A stretch of 64,000 nt of DNA. It comes from Candidatus Ruthia sp. Plio_17_S18 (GTDB lineage: Bacteria; Pseudomonadota; Gammaproteobacteria; PS1; Pseudothioglobaceae). The stretch is taken from positions 124,001-188,000 of the forward strand of contig CP072538.1 of NCBI GenBank assembly GCA_021730105.1, written 5' to 3'. A model generated the notes under the pieces. The model searched no databases, was not told the origin of the DNA, and saw only the letters and a program-made list of their open reading frames with translations. This document shows positions 28,405 through 38,973 of the stretch, one piece after another (the stretch's first letter is position 1; the number at the start of each line of letters is the position of its first letter). The translations under genes were made by a program, and so were the position numbers.

Positions 28405-28753
28405 TGGTGGAGATGGCGGGAATTGAACCCGCGTCCGAAAACTTTCAAACAAGAAGTCTACATGCTTAGCTTGGTCTATTTTAGTTAGCCATCTATACCA
28501 CCCGACCATCAGGGATGTAAGTAGCGATTTCCAACAAGTTTTAACCGAATTATGTGGAAAAAATAATCCTAGCGAGTCTGTGAGCGACCGTCATCCTAAA
28601 AGTACAGACACCCTCTAAGCGACGGCTAGCTATGCAGCTAGAGCGTAGTTGTTTTCGTTTGCAACTATCTTTTTAAAGCGTATTTTACGAGTTGTCTTTA
28701 TCCTCGGCATGCGTCCTTGAGATCCAACTCCTCGTCGAAGCCATGTCATCCCC
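28405..28753 (-). ncRNA. ssrA: Transfer-messenger RNA (tmRNA)
   Basis: One-piece tmRNA of 349 nt on the minus strand. The 5' GGGGATG pairs with CATCTCC before the encoded ACCA; the T arm reads GGTTCAATTCC. The tag frame at 28662-28630 encodes A-N-E-N-N-Y-A-L-A-A-stop, with GCA as resume codon. It rescues stalled ribosomes together with SmpB. Confidence 0.97.
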
Positions 28754-28763
28754 AAGGGGGAGC

Positions 28764-28792
28764 ATTATAACACTTTTTTATTGAATTGTCAC
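28764..28792 (-). promoter_or_regulatory. Sigma-70 promoter of ssrA
   Basis: GTGACA (28792-28787) and TATAAT (28769-28764) are separated by exactly 17 bases, predicting a start about 4 bases before the mature tmRNA 5' end at 28753. The -35 lies inside the 3' end of tyrS. Confidence 0.8.
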
Positions 28793-29962
28793 TCTTGCGA
28801 ATTTGCGTTTGCCTACTTGATAAACGTTTGTACCAGTCTTTGGCTCAAGGTTTTTATCTGTGATTTTTTTACCATTGATTTTAGCGCCACCTTGTTTAAT
28901 CATTTGGTAGGCGTTTGAGGTGCTGGAACAAAGTTCAGCATCTTTGAGTAAATTGGCAATTTTTATGCCAGCTTTAAAGCTGAATTCATCCATGTAATCA
29001 GGCATTTGATTTTTACTAAAGCGATCAATAAAATTTTGCTGAGCCTGTCTGGCTGCATCAATATTATGAAAGCGGGTGATAATCTCACTAGCTAGGATAA
29101 ATTTAACATCTCTTGGGTTTTGACCTTGCGTTATTGCTTGTTTTAAATCAGCAATCGCTTCTAAACTGTGGAAACTTAGCAGTTCAAAATAATGCCACAT
29201 TAATTCATCAGAAATTGACATAATTTTGCCAAACATATCATCAGGCGTATCATCAATACCGATGTAGTTGTCTAAGGATTTTGACATTTTTTGCACGCCG
29301 TCCAAGCCTTCTAAAATTGGCATGATGAGAATAACTTGTTGCTCGTGTCCTGCTTGTTTTTGTAGTTCTCTGCCCATTAATAAGTTAAATTTTTGATCCG
29401 TACCACCGATTTCTACATCGTTTTTTAATTCAACAGAATCATTGCCTTGCACCAAAGGGTATAAAAATTCGTGGGTAGAAATAGCTTGCCCTGATTTGTA
29501 GCGTTTGGAAAAATCATCGCGTTCTAACATTCTAGCGACCGTTTGTTTACTGGCGAGTTGGATAAATTCCATTGATGTCATTTTGTCCATCCACTGCGAG
29601 TTAAACACGACTATGGTTTTGTCTTGATCTAAGATTTTAAATACTTGTTTGGTGTAGCTTTTGGCGTTTGCTTGAATCTGTTCTCGTGAGAGTGACGGGC
29701 GGGTTTTACTCTTGCCTGTTGGGTCGCCAATCATGGCGGTGAAATCGCCAATTAAAAACAATATTTCATGCCCCAAATCTTGTAATTGCTTGAGTTTATT
29801 GATTAAAACTGTATGTCCTAAATGTAAACCAGGCGCAGTTGGATCAAAACCTGCTTTGATACGTAGTAGCTTGTTTTTCTTGAGTTTTTTCTTGAGCTCA
29901 TCAAGTGGCAATATCTCATCAGCGCCACGCGCAAAAATAGCCAGTACTTGTTCTATGTCCAT
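28778..29962 (-). CDS. tyrS: Tyrosyl-tRNA synthetase
   Basis: Class I synthetase charging tRNA-Tyr. The 394 residues have H-L-G-H (47-50, the HIGH site), [18 protein letters not shown] (225-229) and a C-terminal S4-like domain with K-I-N-G-K-K. The pattern is the TyrZ-like branch common in Proteobacteria. It is followed by ssrA, whose promoter lies in its end. Confidence 0.96.
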   Translation of the reverse strand: MDIEQVLAIFARGADEILPLDELKKKLKKNKLLRIKAGFDPTAPGLHLGHTVLINKLKQLQDLGHEILFLIGDFTAMIGDPTGKSKTRPSLSREQIQANAKSYTKQVFKILDQDKTIVVFNSQWMDKMTSMEFIQLASKQTVARMLERDDFSKRYKSGQAISTHEFLYPLVQGNDSVELKNDVEIGGTDQKFNLLMGRELQKQAGHEQQVILIMPILEGLDGVQKMSKSLDNYIGIDDTPDDMFGKIMSISDELMWHYFELLSFHSLEAIADLKQAITQGQNPRDVKFILASEIITRFHNIDAARQAQQNFIDRFSKNQMPDYMDEFSFKAGIKIANLLKDAELCSSTSNAYQMIKQGGAKINGKKITDKNLEPKTGTNVYQVGKRKFARVTIQ

Positions 29963-29968
29963 GTTTTT

Positions 29969-31228
29969 TTATTGTCTGATGTGTCCGTCACCTAAGACGA
30001 TAAATTTTTGTGAGGTTAATCCTTCCAAGCCAACAGGGCCACGCACGTGGAATTTGTCAGTGCTGATGCCAATTTCTGCACCCAGACCATATTCAAATCC
30101 ATCGGCAAAGCCAGTGGAGGCATTAATCATGACTGAGGCAGAATCTACTTCGGTAATAAAACGGCGTGAACGAGTGTAGTTTTCGCTCACTATTGATTCA
30201 GTATGGCCTGAACCATGCTTATTAATATGTTTAATGGCATCACTCATTGAATTGACAATACGAATGGATAAAATTGCATCTAAATATTCTGTATTCCAGT
30301 CTTTTTCAGTGGCTGCAATGATTTTATTTGACAGCTTTATGGTCTCTTCACAGCCGCGTAATTCCACTCCTTTTGCTAAGTATTGCTCAATCAGTTCGGG
30401 CAATATTCTACTTACTGTTAAGCTATGAATTAGCAAGGTTTCAGTGGCATTACACACACCATAACGGCGAGTTTTTGCATTAAAGGCAATACTGATGGCT
30501 TTTTGTGTGTCGGCATCTTTATCAATGTAAGTGTGGCAAATGCCATCTAAATGTTTGATAACAGGTACTTTGGCACTGTTACTAATGGCTTCAACTAGGC
30601 CTTTACCGCCTCTAGGAATAATGGCATCAACATAATCACTTGCTTTAACCAACTCAATTACAGCTTCACGCTCTTGAGTGTCAATGAGTTGTGCGCAATT
30701 TTCATTAAGGCATGCTTGTTTTATGCCTTGTTTGACACAGGCATAAAGCGCATGATTGGAGTGAATAGCTTCTGACCCACCACGTAGAATAACACTATTG
30801 CCTGATTTTAAACACAGTGCCGCAGCATCAATAGTGACATTAGGACGAGATTCATAAATAATCCCCAATACGCCGAGTGGCACGCGCATCTGACCCACTT
30901 GAATACCACTTGGCTGGTATTTTAAATCTGTAATTTCACCAATAGGGTCAGGCAAATTGACAATTTGATTCAGACTTTCAATAATGCCATTAAGACGCTC
31001 ATCATCAAGCATGAGCCTATCAAGTAGCACAACTTCTAGTCCTTTATTTTTGCCATTGGTAAGGTCTTGTTCGTTAGCGTTAAGTATGTTTTCTCTGTTT
31101 TGGTCAATTTGACTAGCAATATTGATTAGCGCACTATTTTTAGCTGCTGTTGTAGCGCTACGCAATATTTTTGCAGCATTTTTTGCATTCTCACCCAGCG
31201 TGGTGATTAAATTTTTTATTGATCCCAT
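29969..31228 (-). CDS. proA: Gamma-glutamyl phosphate reductase
   Basis: NADPH-dependent second step of proline synthesis, giving glutamate semialdehyde. 419 residues with [16 protein letters not shown], the catalytic-Cys region [12 protein letters not shown], and [10 protein letters not shown] near the end. ProC is at 15 kb; proB is not in the window. It overlaps holA by 13 bases. Confidence 0.96.
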   Translation of the reverse strand: MGSIKNLITTLGENAKNAAKILRSATTAAKNSALINIASQIDQNRENILNANEQDLTNGKNKGLEVVLLDRLMLDDERLNGIIESLNQIVNLPDPIGEITDLKYQPSGIQVGQMRVPLGVLGIIYESRPNVTIDAAALCLKSGNSVILRGGSEAIHSNHALYACVKQGIKQACLNENCAQLIDTQEREAVIELVKASDYVDAIIPRGGKGLVEAISNSAKVPVIKHLDGICHTYIDKDADTQKAISIAFNAKTRRYGVCNATETLLIHSLTVSRILPELIEQYLAKGVELRGCEETIKLSNKIIAATEKDWNTEYLDAILSIRIVNSMSDAIKHINKHGSGHTESIVSENYTRSRRFITEVDSASVMINASTGFADGFEYGLGAEIGISTDKFHVRGPVGLEGLTSQKFIVLGDGHIRQ

Positions 31229-32241
31229 TGTGTTTCCCCTGCCAAACTTAGTAATAATGTGTGTAATTCATTAATGACATTAAGATTATCCATACCTTTA
31301 ATTGAGCGGTCAATGCGCCCTAGTGATAATAATAATTTTTGCAAACGTTGATAAGGATGGCGTTTTAATACATTAGTAATAACGGGTTTTCTTTTGTTCC
31401 AAACTCGATGATTTTGTAAGACTGTATTAATGTCTTTCACTTGTCTAAGTTCAACTGACATCTCGATAACTGATTTAATTTCTCGATACAAGGAACTACT
31501 CAGTTGAACTGGCATAGCTGTATCAGATACTAAAGTTTGATAAATTTTATTAACCTGACTACTATTGCCAAATAAAGCGGCATCAATCAAGCCATAAACA
31601 GTGTATTTAGATTGTTGATTGGCTTGTTCAAGGTATTCTTGTGTGGTGATTTTGCCATTTGGATAGGCCATTTTTAGTTTTTGAATTTCTTGCATGGAGA
31701 CGGTCAAATTGCCTTCTGTGCAAAAAGCAATACTTTGTGCAATTTCTGTATTGGTTTCAAGCCCTAATTCTGCCATATGATTTGCAATCCAGCCAACCAA
31801 ATGATTGCTTTGCACTTCAAAATGTTGGACAGTACTGCCAAATTGTTCTAGTGTTTTAAACCATTTGCTCTTTTGCTGTGCCATGTCCAGTTTGCCAGTG
31901 GAAACAATCAATAAAATATCATTAAGCAAGAAGGTACTACTGGCAATTTCAACCAATGTCTTGGCACCTTTAATGCCAATTTTACCTGTCTTTAATCGGC
32001 ATTTAATGATGCGTTTTGGTGAAAAAAGCGAGGCGGATGAAATTTCTACAAAGATTTGATTCCAATCAAAATTAGCATCAATCTCAAAGCTTACTTTTTC
32101 GTTAAACCCAGCTTGTTTTGCTGCTTTGTTTATTTGCGTTAAACTTTGCTCAATGAGTAATATCTCGGCACCAAAAACAAAATAAATAGTATCAAGTTTA
32201 TTGGCTAATTGAGTGTTGAGTTGCTGCGGTTTAATTTTCAT
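31216..32241 (-). CDS. holA: DNA polymerase III delta subunit
   Basis: Clamp-loader subunit that opens the beta clamp. 341 residues, family length. Recognised by the N-terminal [19 protein letters not shown] and the C-terminal helical domain; conservation is modest, as usual for this subunit. Support comes from the neighbour lptE, since the lptE-holA pair is conserved in Gammaproteobacteria. The two overlap by 11 bases. Confidence 0.9.
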   Translation of the reverse strand: MKIKPQQLNTQLANKLDTIYFVFGAEILLIEQSLTQINKAAKQAGFNEKVSFEIDANFDWNQIFVEISSASLFSPKRIIKCRLKTGKIGIKGAKTLVEIASSTFLLNDILLIVSTGKLDMAQQKSKWFKTLEQFGSTVQHFEVQSNHLVGWIANHMAELGLETNTEIAQSIAFCTEGNLTVSMQEIQKLKMAYPNGKITTQEYLEQANQQSKYTVYGLIDAALFGNSSQVNKIYQTLVSDTAMPVQLSSSLYREIKSVIEMSVELRQVKDINTVLQNHRVWNKRKPVITNVLKRHPYQRLQKLLLSLGRIDRSIKGMDNLNVINELHTLLLSLAGETQWDQ

Positions 32242-32683
32242 TAAGTTTGGATAATTTTTTTGACAGCCGCCTGATTATTAAATGGCGCAATTGTTGGTAA
32301 CCCTCTTCAATTTGTAGTCTATCTGCTTGGGATGAGTTCATCTTATTCAGATATGTATTAGCACTGAACGTTTGGGATAGTAATAGTTTGTTGCGCTGAT
32401 TAAAGACTTTAATAGGCACGCTTAGACTTAGTGTGTAGATACTAGCTTCATTATTTGAAGTGTATGAAGCAGTGCGTTGATTTTGATTTTCAGCGCCCAC
32501 CTGAACAACTAGAGTTTTAGGTGTGTTGTGATTAAAGCTCTTTTGCAATTCATCAGCAAAGGCATTATGCCGGCTACTGGCAATGGAGGCGTTTATTATT
32601 GAGTTTTTATACGGCGCATGAAACCCACAAGAGCTAAGTAGTGTTATGATAATAGTAGTGGCTAATAAGTTGATTTTTGACAT
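32231..32683 (-). CDS. lptE: LPS-assembly lipoprotein LptE
   Basis: Outer-membrane lipoprotein that plugs LptD. 150 residues; signal peptide with lipobox L-S-S-C at about residue 19 followed by G-F-H, as in the family (C-G-F-x-L/P). Sequence conservation is low and the call relies on signal, size and the holA neighbour. With lpxB and the LptM-like gene it indicates a working LPS export route. Confidence 0.85.
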   Translation of the reverse strand: MSKINLLATTIIITLLSSCGFHAPYKNSIINASIASSRHNAFADELQKSFNHNTPKTLVVQVGAENQNQRTASYTSNNEASIYTLSLSVPIKVFNQRNKLLLSQTFSANTYLNKMNSSQADRLQIEEGYQQLRHLIIRRLSKKLSKLNEN

Positions 32684-32833
32684 GATTCTAAAGTATCTAT
32701 TAATTAAGTTAAGAATTATGACAGAATTTTAATTTATTTGTAGATAAACCTTTAAAAAACGCCATCAGACCATATGTAAGTGCGCAATAGGGTATAGTTA
32801 TCACTCTTATTTTTTTACAATATTTTTTACATT

Positions 32834-34756
32834 ATGTTTAAGAATTTATTACTTTGGTTGGTTTTAGGTAGTGTCATTACTTCGATTTTTAGTCAGTTCC
32901 AAATGGGCGATCAAAAAAACGACATTACTTATTCTCAGTTTATTCAAAGCGTTAAGCAAGGCGATGTATCCCAAGTAACGATTGCTGGTAGTAATATTAC
33001 TGGTGTGGGTGCTGGCGGTGAGCAATTTTCAACTTATAGCCCAGGTGATTTAGGCCTGATGGGCGATTTATTGAACAACGGTGTTAACGTGGTTGCCAAA
33101 CCGCCTGAAAAAGACGGATTTTTCAAGCAATTAATCATTTCTTTAGCACCAATTTTATTATTAATTGGTGTTGTTCTTTACACCATGAAGGGTGCTGGTG
33201 GCGCAATGGGAGGAAAAAACCCAATGAGTTTTGGTAAATCCAAAGCGCGCCTGATTACTAAGGACGAATCTAACACTACTTTTGATGATGTAGCAGGTGT
33301 TGATGAGGCTAAAGATGATGTGAGTGAATTGGTGGATTTTTTATCTAATCCCGGCAAGTTTACTAAAGTTGGTGGAAAAATCCCCAAAGGTGTACTTTTA
33401 ATAGGTCCTCCAGGTACGGGAAAAACTTTGTTAGCCAAAGCAATTGCAGGTGAAGCCGACGTGCCATTTTTCTTTATCTCAGGTTCTGATTTTGTAGAAA
33501 TGTTTGTCGGTGTCGGCGCATCACGTGTACGTGATATGTTTGAACAAGCAAAGAAAAACGCACCTTGCATTATTTTTATTGATGAAATTGACGCTGTTGG
33601 TCGCCAACGTGGTGCTGGCATGGGTGGTGGTCATGATGAACGCGAGCAAACACTAAACCAAATGTTGGTTGAAATGGATGGCTTTGAAGGCTCAGAAGGT
33701 GTGATTGTTATTGCTGCAACTAACAGACCAGACGTATTAGATCCTGCTCTACTTAGACCGGGTCGTTTTGATCGTCAAGTAATGGTAGGCTTGCCTGATA
33801 TTAATGGTCGTGATGCTATTTTAAAAATCCACATGTGTAAATTACCCATTGCAAAAAATGTTAAATCAATCAATATTGCCAAAGGCACACCGGGGTTTTC
33901 TGGTGCAGACCTTGCAAATTTAACTAATGAGGCTGCGTTAATTGCAGCGGGCAAGGACAAAAAATTGGTTGGCATGCAAGAGTTTGAAAAAGCCAAAGAT
34001 AAAATTATGATGGGCTCTGAGCGCAAATCCATGGCCATGGATGAAGCCGAAAAAGAAATGACTGCTTATCATGAAGCAGGTCACGCTATTGTAGGTCGGT
34101 TAGTGCCTGAGCATGACCCTGTGTATAAAGTAAGTATCATTCCAAGGGGTAAAGCATTAGGTGTGACGATGTTCTTGCCAGAAAAAGACAGTTATAGTAT
34201 TTCTAAACTCAAGTTAAATTCTCAAATCGCTTCACTTTTTGGTGGGCGCATTGCAGAAGAGTTAATTTACGGTGCAGATAGCGTCACCACTGGCGCAAGT
34301 AATGATATTGAGCGTGCAACAGAAATTGCACACAAAATGGTCAAACAATGGGGCATGTCTGAGACTCTAGGACCTTTAGCGTATGGTGAAGAAGAGGGCG
34401 AAGTGTTTTTAGGCCGACAAGTTACCAAGCACAAGCACGTTTCAGAAGATACCTTTAAAGCCATTGATGTTGAAATTCGTAAAATTATTGACAGCAACTA
34501 TCAAATGGCTTTTAAAATTTTAAAAGGTAATAAAGACATCTTAATTGAAATGACCAAGGCCTTAATGGAGTTTGAAACCATTGATAAAGAGCAAATTAAC
34601 GATTTGATGAAAAGAAAACCAATACGTGAATCAGCTGTAATTGTTGATTCTGATGTTGCTTCTACCGAACTAGGTTCGGGCGTTGAGTTGGATAACGGCA
34701 ATAAAGATTCTGATGAAAAGCCATTAAGCGGAGGTTCTACCGAGCAAGTCGCTTAG
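32834..34756 (+). CDS. ftsH: ATP-dependent zinc metalloprotease FtsH
   Basis: Membrane-anchored AAA+ protease. Two transmembrane segments (about 5-22 and 99-117) flank a short periplasmic domain. The AAA domain has G-P-P-G-T-G-K-T (191-198), I-F-I-D-E-I-D (247-253) and the second region of homology R-P-G-R-F-D-R (308-314). The zinc site is H-E-A-G-H (413-417). 640 residues, as in E. coli (644). Next to folP and glmM in the conserved gammaproteobacterial order. Confidence 0.98.
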   Translation: MFKNLLLWLVLGSVITSIFSQFQMGDQKNDITYSQFIQSVKQGDVSQVTIAGSNITGVGAGGEQFSTYSPGDLGLMGDLLNNGVNVVAKPPEKDGFFKQLIISLAPILLLIGVVLYTMKGAGGAMGGKNPMSFGKSKARLITKDESNTTFDDVAGVDEAKDDVSELVDFLSNPGKFTKVGGKIPKGVLLIGPPGTGKTLLAKAIAGEADVPFFFISGSDFVEMFVGVGASRVRDMFEQAKKNAPCIIFIDEIDAVGRQRGAGMGGGHDEREQTLNQMLVEMDGFEGSEGVIVIAATNRPDVLDPALLRPGRFDRQVMVGLPDINGRDAILKIHMCKLPIAKNVKSINIAKGTPGFSGADLANLTNEAALIAAGKDKKLVGMQEFEKAKDKIMMGSERKSMAMDEAEKEMTAYHEAGHAIVGRLVPEHDPVYKVSIIPRGKALGVTMFLPEKDSYSISKLKLNSQIASLFGGRIAEELIYGADSVTTGASNDIERATEIAHKMVKQWGMSETLGPLAYGEEEGEVFLGRQVTKHKHVSEDTFKAIDVEIRKIIDSNYQMAFKILKGNKDILIEMTKALMEFETIDKEQINDLMKRKPIRESAVIVDSDVASTELGSGVELDNGNKDSDEKPLSGGSTEQVA

Positions 34757-34793
34757 TTTTCCTTTTTCTATTTTTGAACATTGCCGCTACATC

Positions 34794-35600
34794 ATGATGC
34801 AATCTTCTAATACGATGATTATGGGTGTGCTTAATGTCACACCTGATTCTTTTTCAGATGGAGGTCAATATCTTGCCATTGACAAAGCCATTAATCAGGC
34901 TCAACTAATGGTTGACCAAGGTGCTGATATGATTGATATTGGCGGCGAGTCAACCAGACCCAATGCCCTGCAAGTATCCATTGATGACGAAGCCAGCCGT
35001 ATTATTCCTGTTATTAAAGCATTATCTAAATTAATCAGTGTGCCGATTTCCATTGACACTTCAAAAGCAAAAATCATGCAACTTGCCATTGAAGCAGGAG
35101 CAATTATGATTAATGATGTACGTGCTTTGCAAGCTAAATCATCCCTTGAAGTGGTAGCATCAACTGCTAAGGATGTGTGCCTTATGCACATGCAAGGCGA
35201 CTCTAAAACAATGCAAAACAACCCTGTTTATACAGATGTTATTGATGAAATAAAATACTTTTTTGATCAAAGAATTGAGGCTTGCATTGGCGTCGGTATT
35301 AGCCAAAATAAGATTATTCTAGACCCGGGTTTTGGTTTTGGTAAAACACTCAATCATAATCTTGAAATTCTACGTCGCCTTGACGAATTTAAAAGCTTTG
35401 GTTTGAGGATTTTGGTTGGCATGTCACGCAAGTCAATGGTTGGTAGTATGCTTAATAATAGAAACACATACGGCAGAATGATTGGTAGTGTAACAACCGC
35501 TATAATAGCATCTCAAAACGGTGCAAATATTGTACGTGTGCACGACGTTTTAGAAACTAAAGATGCTTTTAAGGTTTTACAAAGCGTAGCAGGAGAGTAA
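34794..35600 (+). CDS. folP: Dihydropteroate synthase
   Basis: Condenses p-aminobenzoate with dihydropterin pyrophosphate in folate synthesis (the sulfonamide target). 268 residues: [15 protein letters not shown] near the start, D-I-G-G-E-S-T-R-P and [10 protein letters not shown]. Adjacent ATGs at 34794 and 34797 could both start it. Conserved ftsH-folP-glmM order; 1 base separates it from glmM. Confidence 0.95.
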   Translation: MMQSSNTMIMGVLNVTPDSFSDGGQYLAIDKAINQAQLMVDQGADMIDIGGESTRPNALQVSIDDEASRIIPVIKALSKLISVPISIDTSKAKIMQLAIEAGAIMINDVRALQAKSSLEVVASTAKDVCLMHMQGDSKTMQNNPVYTDVIDEIKYFFDQRIEACIGVGISQNKIILDPGFGFGKTLNHNLEILRRLDEFKSFGLRILVGMSRKSMVGSMLNNRNTYGRMIGSVTTAIIASQNGANIVRVHDVLETKDAFKVLQSVAGE

Positions 35601-35601
35601 A

Positions 35602-36927
35602 TTGGGTAATTATTTTGGTACTGATGGTATACGTGGCAAGGTAGGTGTTGATCATATTACCGCTGATTTTTTCTTAAAATTAGGCTGGGCAGTTGGTTCG
35701 GTACTAGCCAAACAAGGTAAAGCCAGTGTTATTATTGGCAAAGACACTCGCGTATCTGGCTATTTATTTGAATCTGCACTTGAGGCGGGTTTTTTATCCG
35801 CCGGTGTTGATGTTGGCTTGCTAGGTCCGATGCCAACACCTGCAGTTGCTTACCTAACGCAAACTTATAATGCCAGTGCTGGAGTGGTTATTAGCGCTTC
35901 ACATAATCATTTTCAAGACAATGGTGTCAAGTTTTTTTCTGCCAAAGGCCTTAAATTAAGCAGCCAAGATCAAAGCGAAATTGAGAAAAAATTAGCCGAG
36001 CCCATGGTTAGTGTAGGGGCTGATAAGATTGGCAAAGCCCATAGACACGAACAACCACTTGGACGTTATATCGAATTTTGCAAATCAACGTTTGACAGAA
36101 CACAAAGTCTTTTAGGACTTAATATCGTCATTGACTGTGCAAATGGCGCTACTTATCACATTGCCCAAAGCGTGTTCTCAGAACTGGGTGCAAATATTAA
36201 TATCATCAACAACACACCAGATGGCTTTAATATTAATGAGCATTGTGGCGCAACAGACACCAAACACCTGCAACAAGTGGTATTAGATTCAAAAGCAGAT
36301 TTGGGCATTGCCTTTGATGGCGATGGCGACCGCTTAATGATGGTTGATGAAAATGGCGAGCTGGTTGATGGTGACGAGCTGGTATTTATTATCTCCAAAG
36401 CTTGGCAATCTCAAGGTAGACTGGTTAATAACACAGTGGTTGGCACAAAAATGAGCAACCTAGGCATGCGCCACGCACTAAGAGATTTAGATATTACATT
36501 TATCGAAGCTGATGTGGGCGATCGCTTTGTGATGGAGCAAATGCAAAAAAGCGGCTCAATATTAGGTGGCGAAGGTTCAGGGCATATTATATGTTTGAAT
36601 AAAACCACCTCTGGTGATGGCATTATTTCTGCTTTGCAGGTATTAGAAGTACTGGCAAAAAGCCAATCCAGCCTTGCTAAGTTAAAACAATCAATGAGTA
36701 AATATTCACAAGTTTTAATTAATGTTAAAACCCAAACAAGAATTAACCTTGAAAATCACACCAAACTACAACAAACTCAACTCGAAGTTGAACAAACACT
36801 TGGTGATGATGGTCGAGTATTAATCCGCATTTCAGGCACAGAGCCACTTATAAGGGTGATGGTTGAAGCCAAAGATAAAATTATTGCTCAGCAAGGCGCT
36901 GAAAAACTATCAAACATTTTCAAATAG
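35602..36927 (+). CDS. glmM: Phosphoglucosamine mutase
   Basis: Interconverts glucosamine-6- and -1-phosphate for UDP-GlcNAc synthesis. 441 residues beginning Y-F-G-T-D-G-I-R-G, with the phosphoserine in V-I-S-A-S-H-N (S100), the metal loop D-G-D-G-D-R and the phosphate loop [13 protein letters not shown] start at 35602, fixed by the conserved G-x-Y-F-G-T-D-G N-terminus and by the folP end one base before. Confidence 0.96.
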   Translation: MGNYFGTDGIRGKVGVDHITADFFLKLGWAVGSVLAKQGKASVIIGKDTRVSGYLFESALEAGFLSAGVDVGLLGPMPTPAVAYLTQTYNASAGVVISASHNHFQDNGVKFFSAKGLKLSSQDQSEIEKKLAEPMVSVGADKIGKAHRHEQPLGRYIEFCKSTFDRTQSLLGLNIVIDCANGATYHIAQSVFSELGANINIINNTPDGFNINEHCGATDTKHLQQVVLDSKADLGIAFDGDGDRLMMVDENGELVDGDELVFIISKAWQSQGRLVNNTVVGTKMSNLGMRHALRDLDITFIEADVGDRFVMEQMQKSGSILGGEGSGHIICLNKTTSGDGIISALQVLEVLAKSQSSLAKLKQSMSKYSQVLINVKTQTRINLENHTKLQQTQLEVEQTLGDDGRVLIRISGTEPLIRVMVEAKDKIIAQQGAEKLSNIFK

Positions 36928-36981
36928 AGTAGAAAACACAATCCATTTGCATGTCATTTTCAAACAACCTATTTTGAATTT

Positions 36982-37143
36982 TTATTTTTCTATAAATCCA
37001 GCTTTTAATCCATTGTTAATTTTATTATCAACAGTTGTTCTCATTTTTCGGTATCTAAAATCAAGAATACAAAGTTTGTCATCATAAGAACTAAGAGTTA
37101 GTTCGCGAATTGTTGTTTTATAATAATTGAATTTTCTACTCAT
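36982..37143 (-). pseudogene. ogt: Methylated-DNA-protein cysteine methyltransferase, N-terminal fragment
   Basis: 53 codons reading N-Y-Y-K-T-T-I-R-E-L-T-L then Y-D-D-K-L-C-I-L-D-F-R-Y-R-K-M-R-T, like the N-terminal domain of Ogt/Ada-type O6-methylguanine methyltransferases. The C-terminal domain with the catalytic P-C-H-R is absent; no continuation is seen downstream before glmM. Loss of alkylation repair is common in reduced genomes. The match is by recall of the family pattern. Confidence 0.6.
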
Positions 37144-37183
37144 ATTGAAAGAAACAGGGGCAGACCCCAGCTTTATTCATAAA

Positions 37184-37306
37184 CTTTTCTGAACTACCTG
37201 TAACATGTGAACCAAACAGAATAACCTTAATCAACTTACCTGTTTTCCTTTTGCCTTATGCTGCACTTACAACCGAATCAAGCTCTTCACGGATTACTTG
37301 AAGGAT
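37184..37306 (-). pseudogene. Nucleotidyltransferase (MNT-type) fragment
   Basis: Minus-strand frame I-L-Q-V-I-R-E-E-L-D-S-V-V-S-A-A, an in-frame TAA (about 37256-37258), then G-K-L-I-K-V-I-L-F-G-S-H-V-T-G-S. The I-L-F-G-S motif and the K-R-K-T-G-K-x before it resemble the start of nucleotidyltransferase/HEPN proteins. The catalytic D-x-D and everything after are gone. A short fragment, so only moderately supported. Confidence 0.4.
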
Positions 37307-37367
37307 GAATAGTTAGGATTTTTTAATTCTTTGACCTTAAATGTACAGGGTGTCGTTTAACACTTTG

Positions 37368-38318
37368 TTATGTGGTTTTTCCTATTTTTAGGATCAGATA
37401 TCCAATTATACCAGATACGAATGAACCAATAAGTATTGCAAATTTATCCGTATATTGAAAAAGACTATCATCTTCAAATGCCAAAAAAACTATAAATAAA
37501 CTTATAGTAAATCCGATACCAGTTAATACAGACACACCATATATAGTTGTATCCAGTTACTATCCTCAGGCAGTTTTGCTAATTTTAACTTGATGGCTAA
37601 AAAACTAAAACCAAATACACCAATACACCAAGTTGTTTATCCAAAAACAAACCCAGCGTAATACCAAGTGGCACGCCTCCAGATATTTGACTAATTGATA
37701 TTTCTGTAATATTTACCCCTGCATTTACAAAATCAAAGAGTGGAAGAATAAAGAAAGCAACCCAAAAATGAAGGCTATGCTATATCTCTCTTTAAGGGGA
37801 GAAAATGGTTGTTTATTTTCATCCTTTGCATTAAGTGGAATTGTAAATGCTAACGCAACACCTGCTAACGTAGCGTGAACGCCTGATTTTAAAACATTTA
37901 TCCATAATATTGTGCCAACAATAAAGTAGGCTGCTTTTTTCGACACACCAAAAAAATTCAACATAATTAAAATAGCTAAAGACGCCACTGCCAAGGTGGT
38001 AGATTATGTAGATAAATCTGTTGTGTAAAAAATAGCTATGATGACGATTGCACCTAAATCATCAATAATGGCCAATATCATTAGAAATATTTTAAGTGAA
38101 ATAGGCACACGATTACCCAAAAGCGACAGAATTCCTAATGATAAAGCGACTTATCTAAATGTAATGAGCCAATTCGAACCTCAACAGGAATATGCAAAAA
38201 AGAATCGTAAAACAGCGACATAAACGTATTGCTTAAAATAAGCGCTAGAATGGGCGACAAATATTAAGAGAATGCCGCTAGAGGACTCTTCTTTTATAAA
38301 TTATTCAATTAATCTCAT
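37368..38318 (-). pseudogene. nhaA: Na+/H+ antiporter NhaA, broken
   Basis: From the ATG at 38318 the sequence reads M-R-L-I-E, an in-frame TAA, then F-I-K-E-E-S-S-S-G-I-L-L-I. After frameshifts and a deletion of about 80 codons it continues [26 protein letters not shown] (the two transport Asp of NhaA), [12 protein letters not shown] and [10 protein letters not shown], ending I-G-K-T-T-stop at 37368. Several more frameshifts and stops are present. Clearly a dead copy. Confidence 0.92.
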
Positions 38319-38394
38319 AATTTTTTTGGTTTTTTAAAACATAACGTTTGAATTTAGCTAATGTGTTTACCCAAGGGCGAGCGGTTGGAATGAT

Positions 38395-38660
38395 TTATTG
38401 TAACTTATTAATGATTTCATAAAATTTTTCTTCTGCTTTGGTTATCACTCTAAACTCTATTCTTTTGAGAGGCTTGTATATTTTCTTCTCCATTTTCTTG
38501 AATTAAATTAGAAAATGACATGCCGTTAGCACGAAAAACATTCTCTAAAAACACTTTATTGTTTGCTGAATTTGTAATGTTATAACTATAAGCCAAAACA
38601 GACTTCGCTCTATTTTGCGATAAAGACATATTATTTATATATGATCGCTCTCTTGTAGTA
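38395..38660 (-). pseudogene. OmpA-like C-terminal domain protein, broken
   Basis: Frame with Y-I-N-N-M-S-L-S-Q-N-R-A-K-S-V-L-A-Y then R-A-N-G-M-S-F-S and A-S-Q-K-N-R, followed after a one-base shift near 38460 by I-E-F-R-V-I-T-K-A-E-E-K and stop at 38395. This is the peptidoglycan-binding OmpA domain (L-S-x-x-R-A-x-x-V and R-R-V-E-F-R). The N-terminal part with the G-H-T-D motif is gone. Confidence 0.75.
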
Positions 38661-38710
38661 TTTTTCCATATTGTCTTGTAAAATCTCCAAATGCTGATAA
38701 GGGGTTTGGC

Positions 38711-38952
38711 TTGCAATATGTATTTGCTAGCAGGAATATTACAGTGGCGATTAAAAAATGTATGAGTATTGATAAAAAGGTATCAGCACAAACATTTAGG
38801 CGTTCCGTTTGCCACGCATTTATTACAAACAGGCACGGATATGCGCACCATTCAGGCATTTAGGGCATAGCGATATATAAACAACAATGATTTATACGCA
38901 TGTTTTACGCCAGGATGGGCAAGGAGTGATGTCACCTTTGGATAGTTTATAG
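38711..38952 (+). pseudogene. Integron-type tyrosine recombinase, C-terminal remnant
   Basis: Plus-strand remnant: L-Q-Y-V-F-A-S-R-N, an internal deletion, S-I-D-K-K-V-S-A-Q-T-F-R-R-S, frameshift, F-A-T-H-L-L-Q-T-G-T-D-M-R-T-I-Q, frameshift, G-H-S-D-I, in-frame TAA, T-T-M-I-Y-T-H-V-L. It ends G-V-M-S-P-L-D-S-L-stop at 38952. The T-F-R-R-S, G-H-S-D and catalytic Y in M-I-Y-T-H-V-L belong to tyrosine recombinases, and the G-G/Q-G-V-x-S-P-x-D ending is typical of integron integrases (IntI). No attI or gene cassettes are seen nearby. Confidence 0.8.
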
Positions 38953-38973
38953 GGCTGATAAATAGTTAAGAAT

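Noticed and set aside
36863..37087. 74-codon plus-strand frame after glmM.
   Set aside because: It overlaps the end of glmM in another frame and is antisense to the ogt remnant; the minus-strand reading has recognisable family patterns, this one does not.
38038..38223. 61-codon plus-strand frame with many Ile and Lys.
   Set aside because: It is the antisense of the conserved NhaA segment with the D-D-L-G-A-I motif.
38635..38859. 74-codon minus-strand frame.
   Set aside because: It is antisense to the integrase remnant and only a chance frame; no family pattern and no ribosome site.
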